This document shows, piece by piece, positions 18,297 to 29,155 of a stretch of 64,000 bases of DNA. Numbering within the stretch: position 1 is the stretch's first letter; every line of letters begins with the position of its first letter. The stretch spans positions 48,931-112,930 of the forward strand of contig CAVRGJ010000016.1 of NCBI GenBank assembly GCA_963720705.1, in the 5' to 3' direction. Position numbers and translations under genes: made by a program. Origin of the DNA: DASWJZ01 sp963720705 (lineage in GTDB: Bacteria; Pseudomonadota; Alphaproteobacteria; Rhizobiales; Afifellaceae). Under the pieces are notes generated by a model, which was not told the DNA's origin, did no database searches, and saw only the letters and a list, made by a program, of their open reading frames with translations.

Positions 18297-20120
18297 GTGA
18301 CGGACATCCCGGCCCAACCAGACCAACTCGCGGGTGGGCCTGGCCCGTCCGATGTCGATGCCGCTGCGCAGGAACGGACGCTGAGCCTTCCCGTCCTTTG
18401 CGTGCTCGCATGCCTCATCGGCATCGTCGCCGCGCTCGGCGCCGTCATCTTCCGGGCGATGATCGCGCTCGTCCACAATGCCTTCTTCCTCGGCGTCTTT
18501 TCCGCGACCAGCGACGCCAACCACTTTGACTACACGAACCCTTGGGGGCCGTTCGTCATCCTGGCTCCGATCGTGGGTGGACTGATCGTGGTCTGGATGG
18601 TGCAGACTTTTGCGCCGGAGGCGAAAGGCCACGGCGTGCCGGAGGTGATGTACGCCGTCTATCACAACAAGGGTGACGTGCGCGGCGTCGTCGCCGTGGT
18701 GAAGTCGATCGCCTCCGCGATTTCGATCGGAAGCGGAGCGTCGGTCGGACGCGAGGGACCGATCATCCAGATCGGCGCGTCGTTCGGCTCCACGCTCGCG
18801 CGCGCTCTCGGGCTTCCGGCCTGGCAGAAGATCACGCTCCTGTCGGCGGGCGCGGGCGCCGGCATAGCGGCGACCTTCAACACGCCGCTTGGCGGCGTGA
18901 TGTTCGCCGTCGAGCTTCTCCTGCCGGAAGTCAGCAACCGCACGTTCCTGCCGGTCGTGGTGGCGACCGCAACGGCGACCTCGATCGGGCGCCTCGCATT
19001 CGGTCTCGACCCCGCCTTCTACGTTCCCGCGGCGGCCCTACCGCCGTCACCGCCGGTCAACCCGATCGAGCTGACCGGCTTCGTCCTTCTCGGAGTCTCT
19101 GCGGGCTTGGTATCCTGGGCGTTCATCCGGGTGCTCGCGTTCTGCGAGGACTTCTTCCCGACGCTACCCGGCAACGCCTATACGCAAAACGTGATCGGCA
19201 TGCTGCTGATCGGCCTGCTCGCCTACGGCTTCTACCTCGTCACCGGTCACCTCCACACCGCCGGCGTCGGCTATGCGACCATCCAGGCGATCCTGGATGC
19301 GACGCCGTGGACCGTATTGCTCCTGGCGGCACTTTGCGTCGGCAAGCTCCTTGCGACGACGATCAGTCTCGGCGCCGGCGCTTCGGGCGGCGTCTTTTCG
19401 CCGTCGCTCTTCATCGGCGCAACGCTTGGCGCCGGTCTCGGGACGCTTGGACAGATCATCTTTCCGAACTCGACCTTCTCGGTCATCGAATATGCCGTGG
19501 TCGGGATGGGCGCGCTCGTCGGCGGCGCGACCGGAGCGTCTATGACGGCGATCGTGATGATCTTCGAGATGACGCGCGACTACAACGTCATCGTGCCGTT
19601 GGTGCTGACCGTAGCACTTGCCGTCGGAATCAGGCGGGCGCTCATCGCGGACAACATTTACACCGTCAAGCTCAGGAACCGCGGGCGTCCGATCCCGACG
19701 ATCCGGCACACCAACATGTACCTCGTGCAGCAGGCGCGCGACCTGATGAGCCGGAATTTCATTGTGCTCCCGATCGATACCCCGATCGGGGAGGCGCTCA
19801 ACACGGTGTCGGGGAAGCCCGGCACCCACATCGTGGTCGCGGACGAGGGGCGCATCGCGGGCTTCGTACGCTTTGCGGCCGTGCCCTACGCGCCGGCGGC
19901 AAACGGCGTGCAGACGCTCCGCGACATCGTGTCCGACGACTTCGTCATCGCGCCGGAGACGAGCATCCTGAACGCCATCATCTCAAGGATGAGCCGCCGT
20001 TCGCGGACTTTCGCGATCGTAGTGAAGCCGGCCGGTGCCGTGCCGCGGCCGGACGACGTGGTCGGCGTGATCGACTCGCCGGAGATCGCCTCCGCAGTGG
20101 TCCGCAACCACTATTCTTGA
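18297..20120 (+). CDS. ClC chloride channel/transporter with CBS domains
   Basis: A 607-aa inner-membrane ClC protein. The selectivity-filter segments are present: GSGASVGREGPIIQIGA (with the gating Glu of GREGP), GAGASGGVFSPSLFIGATLG, and GGATGASMTAIVMIFEMTRDY. About ten hydrophobic helices span residues 30-450. The last 150 residues form a CBS pair (DLMSRNFIVLPIDTPIGEAL and later VSDDFVIAPETSILNAIISRM), which usually senses nucleotides. The GTG start follows GGAAGGA. The gating Glu suggests a proton-coupled exchanger rather than a pure channel. Confidence 0.92.
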   Translation: MTDIPAQPDQLAGGPGPSDVDAAAQERTLSLPVLCVLACLIGIVAALGAVIFRAMIALVHNAFFLGVFSATSDANHFDYTNPWGPFVILAPIVGGLIVVWMVQTFAPEAKGHGVPEVMYAVYHNKGDVRGVVAVVKSIASAISIGSGASVGREGPIIQIGASFGSTLARALGLPAWQKITLLSAGAGAGIAATFNTPLGGVMFAVELLLPEVSNRTFLPVVVATATATSIGRLAFGLDPAFYVPAAALPPSPPVNPIELTGFVLLGVSAGLVSWAFIRVLAFCEDFFPTLPGNAYTQNVIGMLLIGLLAYGFYLVTGHLHTAGVGYATIQAILDATPWTVLLLAALCVGKLLATTISLGAGASGGVFSPSLFIGATLGAGLGTLGQIIFPNSTFSVIEYAVVGMGALVGGATGASMTAIVMIFEMTRDYNVIVPLVLTVALAVGIRRALIADNIYTVKLRNRGRPIPTIRHTNMYLVQQARDLMSRNFIVLPIDTPIGEALNTVSGKPGTHIVVADEGRIAGFVRFAAVPYAPAANGVQTLRDIVSDDFVIAPETSILNAIISRMSRRSRTFAIVVKPAGAVPRPDDVVGVIDSPEIASAVVRNHYS

Positions 20121-20190
20121 CGCTCCGCTGAGACTGGCGGCGCAATCCGGCCCAATTCCGGGTGCACCGCTTCGACGGCCCGGCCTCATC

Positions 20191-20205
20191 ATCACAATTT
20201 GTGAT
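20191..20205. promoter_or_regulatory. Candidate operator palindrome before the FAD oxidase
   Basis: ATCACAATTTGTGAT is a perfect odd palindrome with 7-bp arms, 74 bp ahead of the oxidase ATG. The arms are AT-rich in a GC-rich genome. GntR-family regulators commonly control lactate/glycolate oxidases through such sites, but no regulator gene lies next to it. Confidence 0.45.
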
Positions 20206-20278
20206 TTCAGGCTGGCGCTTTGGACAGCATTGGAGTCTTCTTGCTATTTTCGGCGCGATCAACGGAGCATTCTACCTC

Positions 20279-21688
20279 ATGACATCCGCCGCAGCGGCAC
20301 GGCGCAACGAGAACGGAATCGGGCTCGCCGTCGCGGTCCTGAAGCAGCGGTTCGGCGAGCGCTTGTCGGAGGCGTCGTCCGTTCGTGAGCAGCACGGCCA
20401 CACCACAACCTGGCTCACGAACCAGCCGCCCGACGCCGTGGTCTTCGTCGAAAGCGCGGAGGACGTGCAGGAGGTCGTGCGCGTCTGCGCCGATCATCTG
20501 ACCCCGGTCATTCCTTTCGGCACCGGCTCGTCGCTCGAAGGGCATCTGAACGCGCCGTTCGGCGGAATCTCGGTCGACCTTTCGCGCATGAACCGTATCG
20601 TTTCGGTCCACCCGGAGGATCTCGACTGCGTGGTGGAGCCGGGGGTAACGCGCAAACAGCTGAACGCGCATCTTCGCGATTCAGGCCTCTTCTTTCCGAT
20701 CGATCCGGGTGCCGACGCGAGCCTCGGCGGCATGGCGTCGACGCGCGCCTCCGGCACCAACGCCGTTCGCTACGGCACCATGAAGGATAATGTCCTGAAC
20801 CTGACGGCCGTGATGCCCGACGGCTCGCTTTTGAAGACCGCGAATCGCGCCAAGAAGACCGCCGCCGGCTACGATCTGACGCGGCTTTTGATCGGCTCGG
20901 AGGGAACGCTCGGCATCATCACCGAGCTGACGCTCCGCCTGCAGGGGATCCCGCAGGCGATCTCGGCGGCTGTGTGCAGCTTTCCCGATGTCGAGTCGGC
21001 CTGCCGAACCGTCATTGCGACGATCCAGTACGGCATCCCGATGGCGCGGATCGAACTCCTCGACGCGTTGCAGGTCCGAGCCAGCAACATGTACTCGCAC
21101 CTCGATTTGCCGGAGAGCCCCGCGCTCTTCCTGGAGTTCCACGGGACGCCCGCCGGCGTGAAGGAGCAGGCCGAGGAGTTCGGTGCGATCGCCGCGGAAT
21201 TCGGCGGCGACCGTTTCGTCTGGGAAACGCGCGAGGAGGATCGCCAAAAACTTTGGCAGGCGCGCCACGATGCTTATTTCGCCGTGAAGGGGCTGCGGCC
21301 CGGCGCCACGATTTTTGCGACCGATGCCTGCGTGCCGATTTCGCGGCTCGCCGACTGTGTCGCCGAGACCCAGGCGGATCTCGTGCGTCTGAACCTGCTT
21401 GCGCCGATCGTCGGCCATGTCGGCGACGGAAACTTCCATGTCCAGGTGCTCGTCGACCCGAACGATGCGGCCGAGACGCACGCCGCCGAGGAGCTCATAC
21501 GACGGCTTGCGGAGCGCGCCATCGCGATGGACGGCACCTGCACAGGCGAGCACGGGATCGGACAGGGCAAGATGGCGTTTCTCGAAAGCGAGGCCGGCTC
21601 GGCGCTTGGGATGATGCGCGCGATCAAGACCGCAATCGACCCCCTGAACATCATGAACCCGGGGAAGATCGTGCGACTGACGGCCTAG
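20279..21688 (+). CDS. FAD-linked oxidase, GlcD/D-lactate dehydrogenase family
   Basis: A 469-aa flavoprotein of the vanillyl-alcohol-oxidase superfamily. The FAD_binding_4 domain shows VIPFGTGSSLEGHLNAPFGG and GADASLGGMASTRASGTNAVRYG. The C-terminal cap shows GHVGDGNFHVQVLVDPND and EHGIGQGKMAFLE. This matches cytochrome-linked D-lactate dehydrogenases (Dld) and the GlcD subunit of glycolate oxidase. No glcE or glcF lies beside it, so a stand-alone D-lactate dehydrogenase is favoured. The frame is open to 20162; ATG 20279 starts at the expected place with GGAG 13 bp before. Confidence 0.88.
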   Translation: MTSAAAARRNENGIGLAVAVLKQRFGERLSEASSVREQHGHTTTWLTNQPPDAVVFVESAEDVQEVVRVCADHLTPVIPFGTGSSLEGHLNAPFGGISVDLSRMNRIVSVHPEDLDCVVEPGVTRKQLNAHLRDSGLFFPIDPGADASLGGMASTRASGTNAVRYGTMKDNVLNLTAVMPDGSLLKTANRAKKTAAGYDLTRLLIGSEGTLGIITELTLRLQGIPQAISAAVCSFPDVESACRTVIATIQYGIPMARIELLDALQVRASNMYSHLDLPESPALFLEFHGTPAGVKEQAEEFGAIAAEFGGDRFVWETREEDRQKLWQARHDAYFAVKGLRPGATIFATDACVPISRLADCVAETQADLVRLNLLAPIVGHVGDGNFHVQVLVDPNDAAETHAAEELIRRLAERAIAMDGTCTGEHGIGQGKMAFLESEAGSALGMMRAIKTAIDPLNIMNPGKIVRLTA

Positions 21689-21709
21689 GCCGCCAAAGGA
21701 GAGATTGAG

Positions 21710-24700
21710 CTGAGCAAGTTCTTCATCATTGCCGGCAGTCTCATCATCGTGATCCTTTTCACGGCTCTGATCGGGCCGCTTTTTGTCGACTGGACGTCCT
21801 ATCGGCAAACTTTCGAGCGTGAAGCCTCGGCCTATGTCGGCCGGCCCGTCACCGTTGCCGGGAAGGCGAGCGTGCGCCTGCTGCCGACGCCGGTCCTGAG
21901 CTTCACCGACGTCAATGTCGGCGACCCGGCGGCGCCGGACGTGAAGATGGAACGCTTTCGGGCGGAGGTGGAGCTGGCGCCGCTGCTGCGCGGCGAGGTC
22001 CGCGTCATCCACATGACGTTGGAGCGGCCGGTCTTCCATTTCGATGTCGCCAGCCTCGCCGAAGGGCACGAGTCGCTTGCCGGCACGTGGCGGGTCAACG
22101 CGGAGAAGATTTCGCTCGAGCGGATGGAGATCGCCGAGGGAAGCGCGACTATCACCGACAGCCGCAGCGGTGAGGAATGGGACGCGAAGGACATCAACGC
22201 CACGGTCGAGGCGAACACGCTGATGGGCCCCGGGAAACTGGAGGCCGATTTGAAGCTCGACGGCAAGCCGATGTCGCTCAGCGTTGCCTTCGGCCGCTTT
22301 GCCGACGGCGTCGTGACTGCCAAGGCCACCGTCCGTTCGCCCGACTATCCGGTGACGCTGGCGACCGACGGCAAGCTCGCGCTCGCTGCCGGTGAGCCGC
22401 CGAAATACGAGGGCACCGCGACCATCGCCGGTATCGAGCCGCTGAATTCGGAGACGCCCCGTTCGCCCTGGGCCGATTTTCGCGCAAGCGGCGGTTTCGC
22501 GCTTGAGTCGACCGACCTGAGCGTGGACGCGATGCAACTCTCCTACGGCGCCACGGAACGCCCGCTCATCATGCAGGCCTCTGGAAAATTCGATTTTGCC
22601 GGCGCGCCGCGCTTCGAGCTTTCGCTGACCGCGCGCCAGATCGATCTCGACCGCACGCTCGGCGGCAGTACGGACGTGCCGGTCGCGATCGAATCGGCCG
22701 TGCACGCTCTTGCTGAAAAGCTTCCGACGCTTCCGCTTCCCCCCATTCCCGGCGTTTTGCATCTCGAGGCACAGGGCGCCGTCATCGGCGGCGCGGTGAT
22801 CCAGAACGTCGCCGCCGACCTCTCGACCGGCGACGCTGCGTGGCAGGTGGACGGCTTTTCGGCGGTGCTACCGGGCGAGACCGAGATCGACCTCAAGGGG
22901 AAGCTCGGCGTCGTCTCCGACCTAACGTTTGCCGGTCATGCCCGCATCGCTTCGCGGCGGCCGGCGGCCTTTGCCGGCTGGTGGCGGGGCGAGGTCGGCT
23001 CGGCGACGAAGATTAGCAGCTTCGCGCTCGATGCCGACGTTGACTTGAAGCCGGACGAGCAGCACCTCGCGAACCTCTCGGTTGCGACCGGCGCGGGGAC
23101 GATGCACGGCGACGTCGACGTCCGGCGCTTTCCGCAATCCGGGCGCTACTTCGTGACCGTCGATCTCAGCGCCGATCGCGCCGATCTCGTGGAGACGCGT
23201 GCGCTTGCCGAGCTTCTCGCCGGGCAGTCAGCGGAGAACAACATCGAGCAGATGACGCTTTCGCTTAGCGCGGATGTGGTGAGCGCCGGCGGCGTTGACG
23301 CACACTCTGTCGCGATCAAGGGCGGATTTGAGGGCGGCCAGCTTGATCTCACCCAGCTGTCGGTCGCCGACCTCGCGGGCGCAAGCATCGATGCGCGCGG
23401 CAGCATCCGCGATCCGCTCGGGAAGCCGTCGGGCACCATCGAGGCCTCGATCAAGGCGGATGACTTCAGCGGCGCAGCGGATTTTCTCGCGAGCCTTGCG
23501 CCGGGGAGCCGGATCGCCCGCCGCCTGAAGGACGTCGCGCCGATCCTTTCGCCCGTCGTCGCCGAGGTGTCGGCCGAGGCCGGCGCGTCGGGCGAAAAAC
23601 TCTCGCTGACGCTGACGGGAAGCTTTGCCGCGACGCATCTGACACTGGAAGGCGATGGCACGGGGTCGCTCGACGACCTGTCGACGCTTTCAGGATCGCT
23701 CAAGCTTCACGCCGACGGCGAGGACAGCGGCACGGTGCTCCGGCAGATCGGACTCGGCGCGTTGCCCGTTCGCTCGGGCCCGCTCAAGCTCGACGCGGAC
23801 TTCAAGGGCGCGCTTGCCGAGCAAGGCAAGCTGAAGCTCACCGGCTCCGTCGCCGGCGTCGACCTCTCCTATGACGGCACCACGGCGCTCCACGACGGGG
23901 AGCCGGCGGTCGCCGGCGCGTTCAAGGCTAAGAGCGCCGACGTCGATCCGCTGCTGCTCCTCGCCGGGATCGCTGCCCCGGGTGTGGGAGAGGGGCACGC
24001 GGCCTCCGGCTCGGGCCAGCTTGAATATTCGGGCGGCAAGGTCAGCGTCGTGATCGACAAAGGCACCTTCGACGGCGCGCCCATGAGCGGCACGCTCGGT
24101 GCGACGTTCGCGTCGAAGATGCAGCTTTCGGGAGAGCTCGATCTTGCGGCCGTTTCGGTCCCTGCGCTTGCCGGGCTTGCGGTCGGGGCGGCGCCGGGCG
24201 TGGGCGACACCGGCTGGAGCGACACGCCGTTCGCGAGTCCGCTGCCCGAAGGCGTTGCGCTCGACCTGACGCTTAACGCTGCGACGCTCGACGTCGGCGC
24301 GCCGCTTGCAGCGACCGACGCAAAGCTCGCCGTGCAGCTCGCCAACGGCAAGCTGCAGCTCGATCTTGCCTCGGCGGTTTTCGCGGGCGGGGCGCTGAAG
24401 GGAGCGATGAGCGCCGCAATCGGCGGCGGCGAGGTGGAGTTGTCGCTGCGCGGCAGTCTCAGCGGCGGCGCACTCGAAGATGTCGTCTGGGAACGCTCCG
24501 GCCTGCCGATCGCGTCGGGAAGGCTCGACACATCGTTTGAGCTGGCAGGGCGCGGACGCAGCACCGCCGGCGTCGTCGCGACGCTGTCCGGAAGCGGCTC
24601 GTTTGCGATCGACGCCGGCCGCCTCAATGCCTTGAACCCGGAAGCGCTGACCGCGGTCATGGCAATCGCGGAGGGAAAGAAGGAGCCGGACGAGACAAAG

Positions 24701-25459
24701 GCGCGCGAGACCTTCGCGTCGCTCTTCGGCTCGGGCGCCCTTGACGTCGGACGTGTGGCGGGAACGTTCGCGGTTTCCGCCGGGATCATGAGCATCCCGA
24801 CCGTTTCGCTCCAGGCCGGGGCGACGTCGGTCCTTGCCGATGCGACGTTCGACCTGAACCGGCTCACGCTGCAAAGCCAATGGGCGGTCAGAACCGGCGA
24901 GGTCGGCTCCGACCAGGTGCAGCCCTACGTGCCGATCCGCTTCTCCGGCGATATCGACAATCCCGACCGGCAGATCGATCTCGATCCGCTTTTGAACCTC
25001 ATGCGCAGCCGCTTCTTGCAGCGCCAGCTCAGCGAGCTTGAAACGCTTGAGGCGGAGCGCAAGCGCGTCCAAGCGGAAGAAGCGGCGCGGAAAGCGGCGG
25101 AGGAGCAGGCCGCAACCCCGGACGTGCCGGCAACGACCGGCACGACGCCCGATACGAGTGCGACGCCTGATACAGGCACGGCGCCGGCGCCCGACGCCGG
25201 CGCGGCGCCCGCCCCGATCGCGGCGCCGCCCGCGCCGGAGCCTCCCGCGGTGGCGCCGCCGATCGAGCTCGTGCCCGAGCCGACGCCGACACCTCAACCC
25301 GCGCCGGCGGCTGCGCCTGAACCCGCCCCGGCTCCGGCTCCGCTTCCGCCGCCAGCCTCGTCGCCAGCGCCTTCGCCGGCACCGCAGCCGTCGGCGCCAG
25401 CCAAGCCGGCTCCCGTGTACCGCATGCTGCCGAACGGCACGATCATCAAGATACGATAG
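21710..25459 (+). CDS. AsmA-family membrane-anchored protein, probable CTG start
   Basis: A 1249-aa protein with one N-terminal transmembrane helix (FFIIAGSLIIVILFTALIGP) followed by GPLFVDWTSYRQTFEREASAYVG, the standard AsmA beginning. A long periplasmic beta-rich body follows, with the AsmA C-terminal wording LNALNPEALTAVMAIAEGK, and then a tail of over 100 residues rich in Pro and Ala. AsmA-like proteins are thought to move phospholipid between the membranes. An AAAGGAGA site at 21695-21702 sits 7 bp before CTG 21710. The next usual codon, GTG 21749, would cut the helix in half, so CTG is preferred. Confidence 0.85.
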   Translation: MSKFFIIAGSLIIVILFTALIGPLFVDWTSYRQTFEREASAYVGRPVTVAGKASVRLLPTPVLSFTDVNVGDPAAPDVKMERFRAEVELAPLLRGEVRVIHMTLERPVFHFDVASLAEGHESLAGTWRVNAEKISLERMEIAEGSATITDSRSGEEWDAKDINATVEANTLMGPGKLEADLKLDGKPMSLSVAFGRFADGVVTAKATVRSPDYPVTLATDGKLALAAGEPPKYEGTATIAGIEPLNSETPRSPWADFRASGGFALESTDLSVDAMQLSYGATERPLIMQASGKFDFAGAPRFELSLTARQIDLDRTLGGSTDVPVAIESAVHALAEKLPTLPLPPIPGVLHLEAQGAVIGGAVIQNVAADLSTGDAAWQVDGFSAVLPGETEIDLKGKLGVVSDLTFAGHARIASRRPAAFAGWWRGEVGSATKISSFALDADVDLKPDEQHLANLSVATGAGTMHGDVDVRRFPQSGRYFVTVDLSADRADLVETRALAELLAGQSAENNIEQMTLSLSADVVSAGGVDAHSVAIKGGFEGGQLDLTQLSVADLAGASIDARGSIRDPLGKPSGTIEASIKADDFSGAADFLASLAPGSRIARRLKDVAPILSPVVAEVSAEAGASGEKLSLTLTGSFAATHLTLEGDGTGSLDDLSTLSGSLKLHADGEDSGTVLRQIGLGALPVRSGPLKLDADFKGALAEQGKLKLTGSVAGVDLSYDGTTALHDGEPAVAGAFKAKSADVDPLLLLAGIAAPGVGEGHAASGSGQLEYSGGKVSVVIDKGTFDGAPMSGTLGATFASKMQLSGELDLAAVSVPALAGLAVGAAPGVGDTGWSDTPFASPLPEGVALDLTLNAATLDVGAPLAATDAKLAVQLANGKLQLDLASAVFAGGALKGAMSAAIGGGEVELSLRGSLSGGALEDVVWERSGLPIASGRLDTSFELAGRGRSTAGVVATLSGSGSFAIDAGRLNALNPEALTAVMAIAEGKKEPDETKARETFASLFGSGALDVGRVAGTFAVSAGIMSIPTVSLQAGATSVLADATFDLNRLTLQSQWAVRTGEVGSDQVQPYVPIRFSGDIDNPDRQIDLDPLLNLMRSRFLQRQLSELETLEAERKRVQAEEAARKAAEEQAATPDVPATTGTTPDTSATPDTGTAPAPDAGAAPAPIAAPPAPEPPAVAPPIELVPEPTPTPQPAPAAAPEPAPAPAPLPPPASSPAPSPAPQPSAPAKPAPVYRMLPNGTIIKIR

Positions 25460-25664
25460 GGCGGCCCTTCAGATCCGCGAGCACTGCAAGCCTGAGCGCG
25501 GAGGAGAGGTTTTCGCCCGCCCGCGCCGCATCGATCCGCACGATCAGCTCCGCAAGCGAGACGCCGAGCCCGTCCGAGATCCGCTTCAGCTCGCTCCAGT
25601 ATTCGTCCTCGAGCGAGACGCTCGTCGCGTGCCCGTTGAGCTTGACGGAGCGCTTGCGGATCAT
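25446..25664 (-). CDS. Ribbon-helix-helix domain protein
   Basis: A 72-aa protein with a ribbon-helix-helix fold: KRSVKLNGHATSVSLEDEYWSELKRIS, then VSLAELIVRIDAAR. In Hyphomicrobiales this protein regularly follows fumC and DUF4169, as here. Its stop lies 14 bp inside the convergent AsmA-family gene. Such proteins are probably DNA-binding, but no target is known. Confidence 0.8.
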   Translation of the reverse strand: MIRKRSVKLNGHATSVSLEDEYWSELKRISDGLGVSLAELIVRIDAARAGENLSSALRLAVLADLKGRPIVS

Positions 25665-25673
25665 CTTCCGCTT

Positions 25674-25868
25674 TCAGCCGCGCTCGTCCTCGTCCGCCGC
25701 GCGGCGATGCATGTCGAGGCGCTTCTCTTCGAGCGCGCGGACCAACTTGGCTTTCTCCGTCTCGGCTTTGGGCCGGCCGTGCGCGGTCCGGTTCGCGGCC
25801 GCCGCGTCGTCTTTCGCGGCGCGGCGCTTGCGCTTGCGATGAAGGCGGAGGTTGACGACGTCGCTCAT
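25674..25868 (-). CDS. DUF4169 family protein
   Basis: A 64-aa, strongly basic and charged protein beginning MSDVVNLRLHRKRKRRA, the DUF4169 signature. The start codon lies 2 bp after the fumC stop, and the ribbon-helix-helix gene starts 9 bp after its own stop, so the three form one transcription unit. The function is unknown. The first residues decide the family. Confidence 0.85.
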   Translation of the reverse strand: MSDVVNLRLHRKRKRRAAKDDAAAANRTAHGRPKAETEKAKLVRALEEKRLDMHRRAADEDERG

Positions 25869-25870
25869 AC

Positions 25871-27262
<1,392 letters not shown>

Positions 27263-27363
27263 CCCGCTCCCCGCAGCCTTTTGGAAGGCCTCCCACTCGG
27301 AAAATGCTTCTGTCACCGACCCATCAGGGACGCAAGGCGCTCGGGCGGAGGCGCGCGCGACCG

Positions 27364-27861
27364 TCAGCCGTTCTTCTTGCGGAAAGCGTCGAGCGAGACG
27401 ACGTCGCCCGTGGCGGCATCTGCCGCCGGCGCCTCATCGGCGCCCTTCGCCATAGGCGGGGCGGGGACAGCGTCTTCCTCGACCGCCTCCAGCACCGCAG
27501 CGTCGGGCGTCGCGTCGAACTTCACCTGGAAACCGGCATGCGGATCGACGAAGCTCGATATCGCGCGGAACGGCACGTAGAGCGTCTCCAAGACGCCCTT
27601 GAAGGAGAGGCCGACCTCGAAGGCGGCATCGTGCACCGCGAGGTCCCAGAACTGGTGCTGCAGCACCACGGTCATCTCGTTCGGATATTCGGCAATGAGG
27701 CGCGGCGAGATGCGCACACCCGGAAAGCGCGTTGCGAAGGTCACGAAGAAATGGTGCTCGCCGGGAAGGCCGGCCTGCGCCACCTCCGTCAGCACCTTCT
27801 TGACGACGCCGCGTAGCGCCTCTTGGACGAGCACGTCGAAGCGGATCAGGTCTTCTGCCAT
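27364..27861 (-). CDS. sspB: SspB-family ClpXP adaptor
   Basis: A 165-aa protein of the alphaproteobacterial SspB type. The core is IRFDVLVQEALRGVVKKVLTEV, LPGEHHFFVTFATRFPGVRIS, and FWDLAVHDAAFEVGLSFKGV. SspB captures ssrA-tagged proteins and delivers them to ClpXP through a short C-terminal tail; the tail here ends VVSLDAFRKKNG. It fits well that the tmRNA gene encoding the tag is directly upstream on the same strand. Confidence 0.92.
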   Translation of the reverse strand: MAEDLIRFDVLVQEALRGVVKKVLTEVAQAGLPGEHHFFVTFATRFPGVRISPRLIAEYPNEMTVVLQHQFWDLAVHDAAFEVGLSFKGVLETLYVPFRAISSFVDPHAGFQVKFDATPDAAVLEAVEEDAVPAPPMAKGADEAPAADAATGDVVSLDAFRKKNG

Positions 27862-27909
27862 TGGCGCGAACCTAGTGGCAGCTTCGTGCGCTTGCAACAA
27901 AGGAGGGGA

Positions 27910-28255
27910 AGTGGAGGCTTCTGTTGCCAGGTGCCTCCGAACCCCGCCTGAGAGTGCTACCCCTCAGGGCTTGAATTCCGATACCCAGACCGCTTACGCG
28001 GCGAGGGCCACCGGAGCATAGTTGTCATTCGCAACTATATGTTTGGCCCGATAACGGCGGGTACCATACCGAGCGAAAAAGCGACCTTTACGCCCTCGTC
28101 GATCCTGTTTCGCCCCCATCATCAGCCCTGCGTGGCTGGCAAAGCAGGGTTCATGGTGGAGGCGCCGGGTACTGCCCCCGGGTCCGATAGGTTTATTACG
28201 TAGCCCGTTTATCGCCGTAGCCGGGTTGCCCCGGCACTGGGAATATAAGGTTTTC
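27910..28255 (-). ncRNA. ssrA: Transfer-messenger RNA, permuted two-piece (alpha type)
   Basis: Read on the minus strand, the acceptor part comes first and ends in GGCGCCTCCACCA, with CCA at 28154-28156. A 36-nt spacer follows, then the 5' part begins GGGGGCG at 28117. GGGGGCG pairs with CGCCTCC with a G-U at the third pair, the alanine identity mark. The tag reading frame (28032-27994) encodes ANDNYAPVALAA and stops at TAA. The 3' region carries the conserved hairpin made of GGAGGCACC and GAAGCCTCC. The outer ends are approximate. tmRNA rescues stalled ribosomes and tags the peptide for ClpXP. Confidence 0.93.
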
Positions 28256-28360
28256 CCGCCGCCATTAAAAGCGGCTCGGCCCGGCCTCGTTTCCCCGATC
28301 TTCTCGCGAGGGAACGCCCCCGCATAGGCGTCGGGCAGGAATCGCACTACATTTCTCCCA

Positions 28361-29155
28361 ATGCGCCAATATCTCGACCTTCTTCGCCGCGTGCTCGACG
28401 AGGGCGTAAAGAAATCCGACCGGACGGGGACGGGGACGCTTTCCGTCTTCGGCCACCAGATGCGGTTTGATCTCTCCGACGGCTTTCCGCTTGTCACGAC
28501 TAAAAGGCTGCACGTGAAGTCGATTGTGCATGAGCTTCTGTGGTTCCTCGCCGGCGATACCAACATCCGCTACCTGAAGGAAAACGGCGTTCGCATCTGG
28601 GACGAATGGGCGGACGAAAACGGTGACCTCGGGCCGGTCTACGGCAGGCAGTGGCGGTCGTGGGCGGCGCCCGACGGCCGCGTCATCGACCAGATTTCCG
28701 ATGTCGTTACGCAGATCCGCAAGAACCCGGATTCGCGCCGGCTGATCGTCACCGCCTGGAACCCGGCCGACAACGACAAGATGGCGCTCGCGCCTTGCCA
28801 CTGCCTCTTCCAGTTCTACGTCGTGGAGGGAAAGCTCTCCTGCCAGCTCTACCAGCGCTCTGGCGACACCTTCCTCGGCGTGCCCTTCAACATCGCCTCC
28901 TATGCGCTGCTGACGATGATGGTGGCTCAGGTGACCGGGCTGCAGCCGGGCGAGTTCGTGCACACCTTCGGCGACGCGCATCTTTATCTGAACCACCTCG
29001 ACCAGGCGCGCGAGCAATTGCGCCGAGAGCCGCGCAGGCTGCCGACGATGCGCCTCAACCCGGAGGTCCACCGCATCTTCGACTTCGTCTACGGCGACTT
29101 CGAGCTCTTGGGCTACGACCCGCACCCGCACATCAAGGCGGAGGTTTCGGCCTGA
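28361..29155 (+). CDS. thyA: Thymidylate synthase
   Basis: A 264-aa enzyme methylating dUMP to dTMP with methylenetetrahydrofolate. The catalytic Cys is in APCHCLFQFYV near residue 146. Also seen are RRLIVTAWNP, QRSGDTFLGVPFNIASYALL, and the start MRQYLDLLRRVLDEGVKKSDRTGTGT. The size and motifs are those of E. coli ThyA. The stop codon overlaps the proposed folA start (CTGA), so the two folate genes are translationally coupled. It is divergent from ssrA. Confidence 0.98.
   Translation: MRQYLDLLRRVLDEGVKKSDRTGTGTLSVFGHQMRFDLSDGFPLVTTKRLHVKSIVHELLWFLAGDTNIRYLKENGVRIWDEWADENGDLGPVYGRQWRSWAAPDGRVIDQISDVVTQIRKNPDSRRLIVTAWNPADNDKMALAPCHCLFQFYVVEGKLSCQLYQRSGDTFLGVPFNIASYALLTMMVAQVTGLQPGEFVHTFGDAHLYLNHLDQAREQLRREPRRLPTMRLNPEVHRIFDFVYGDFELLGYDPHPHIKAEVSA

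Noticed and set aside
27994..28566. A 190-residue minus-strand protein ending in ANDNYAPVALAA
   Set aside because: The end is the tmRNA tag; the remainder is tmRNA sequence and thyA antisense.
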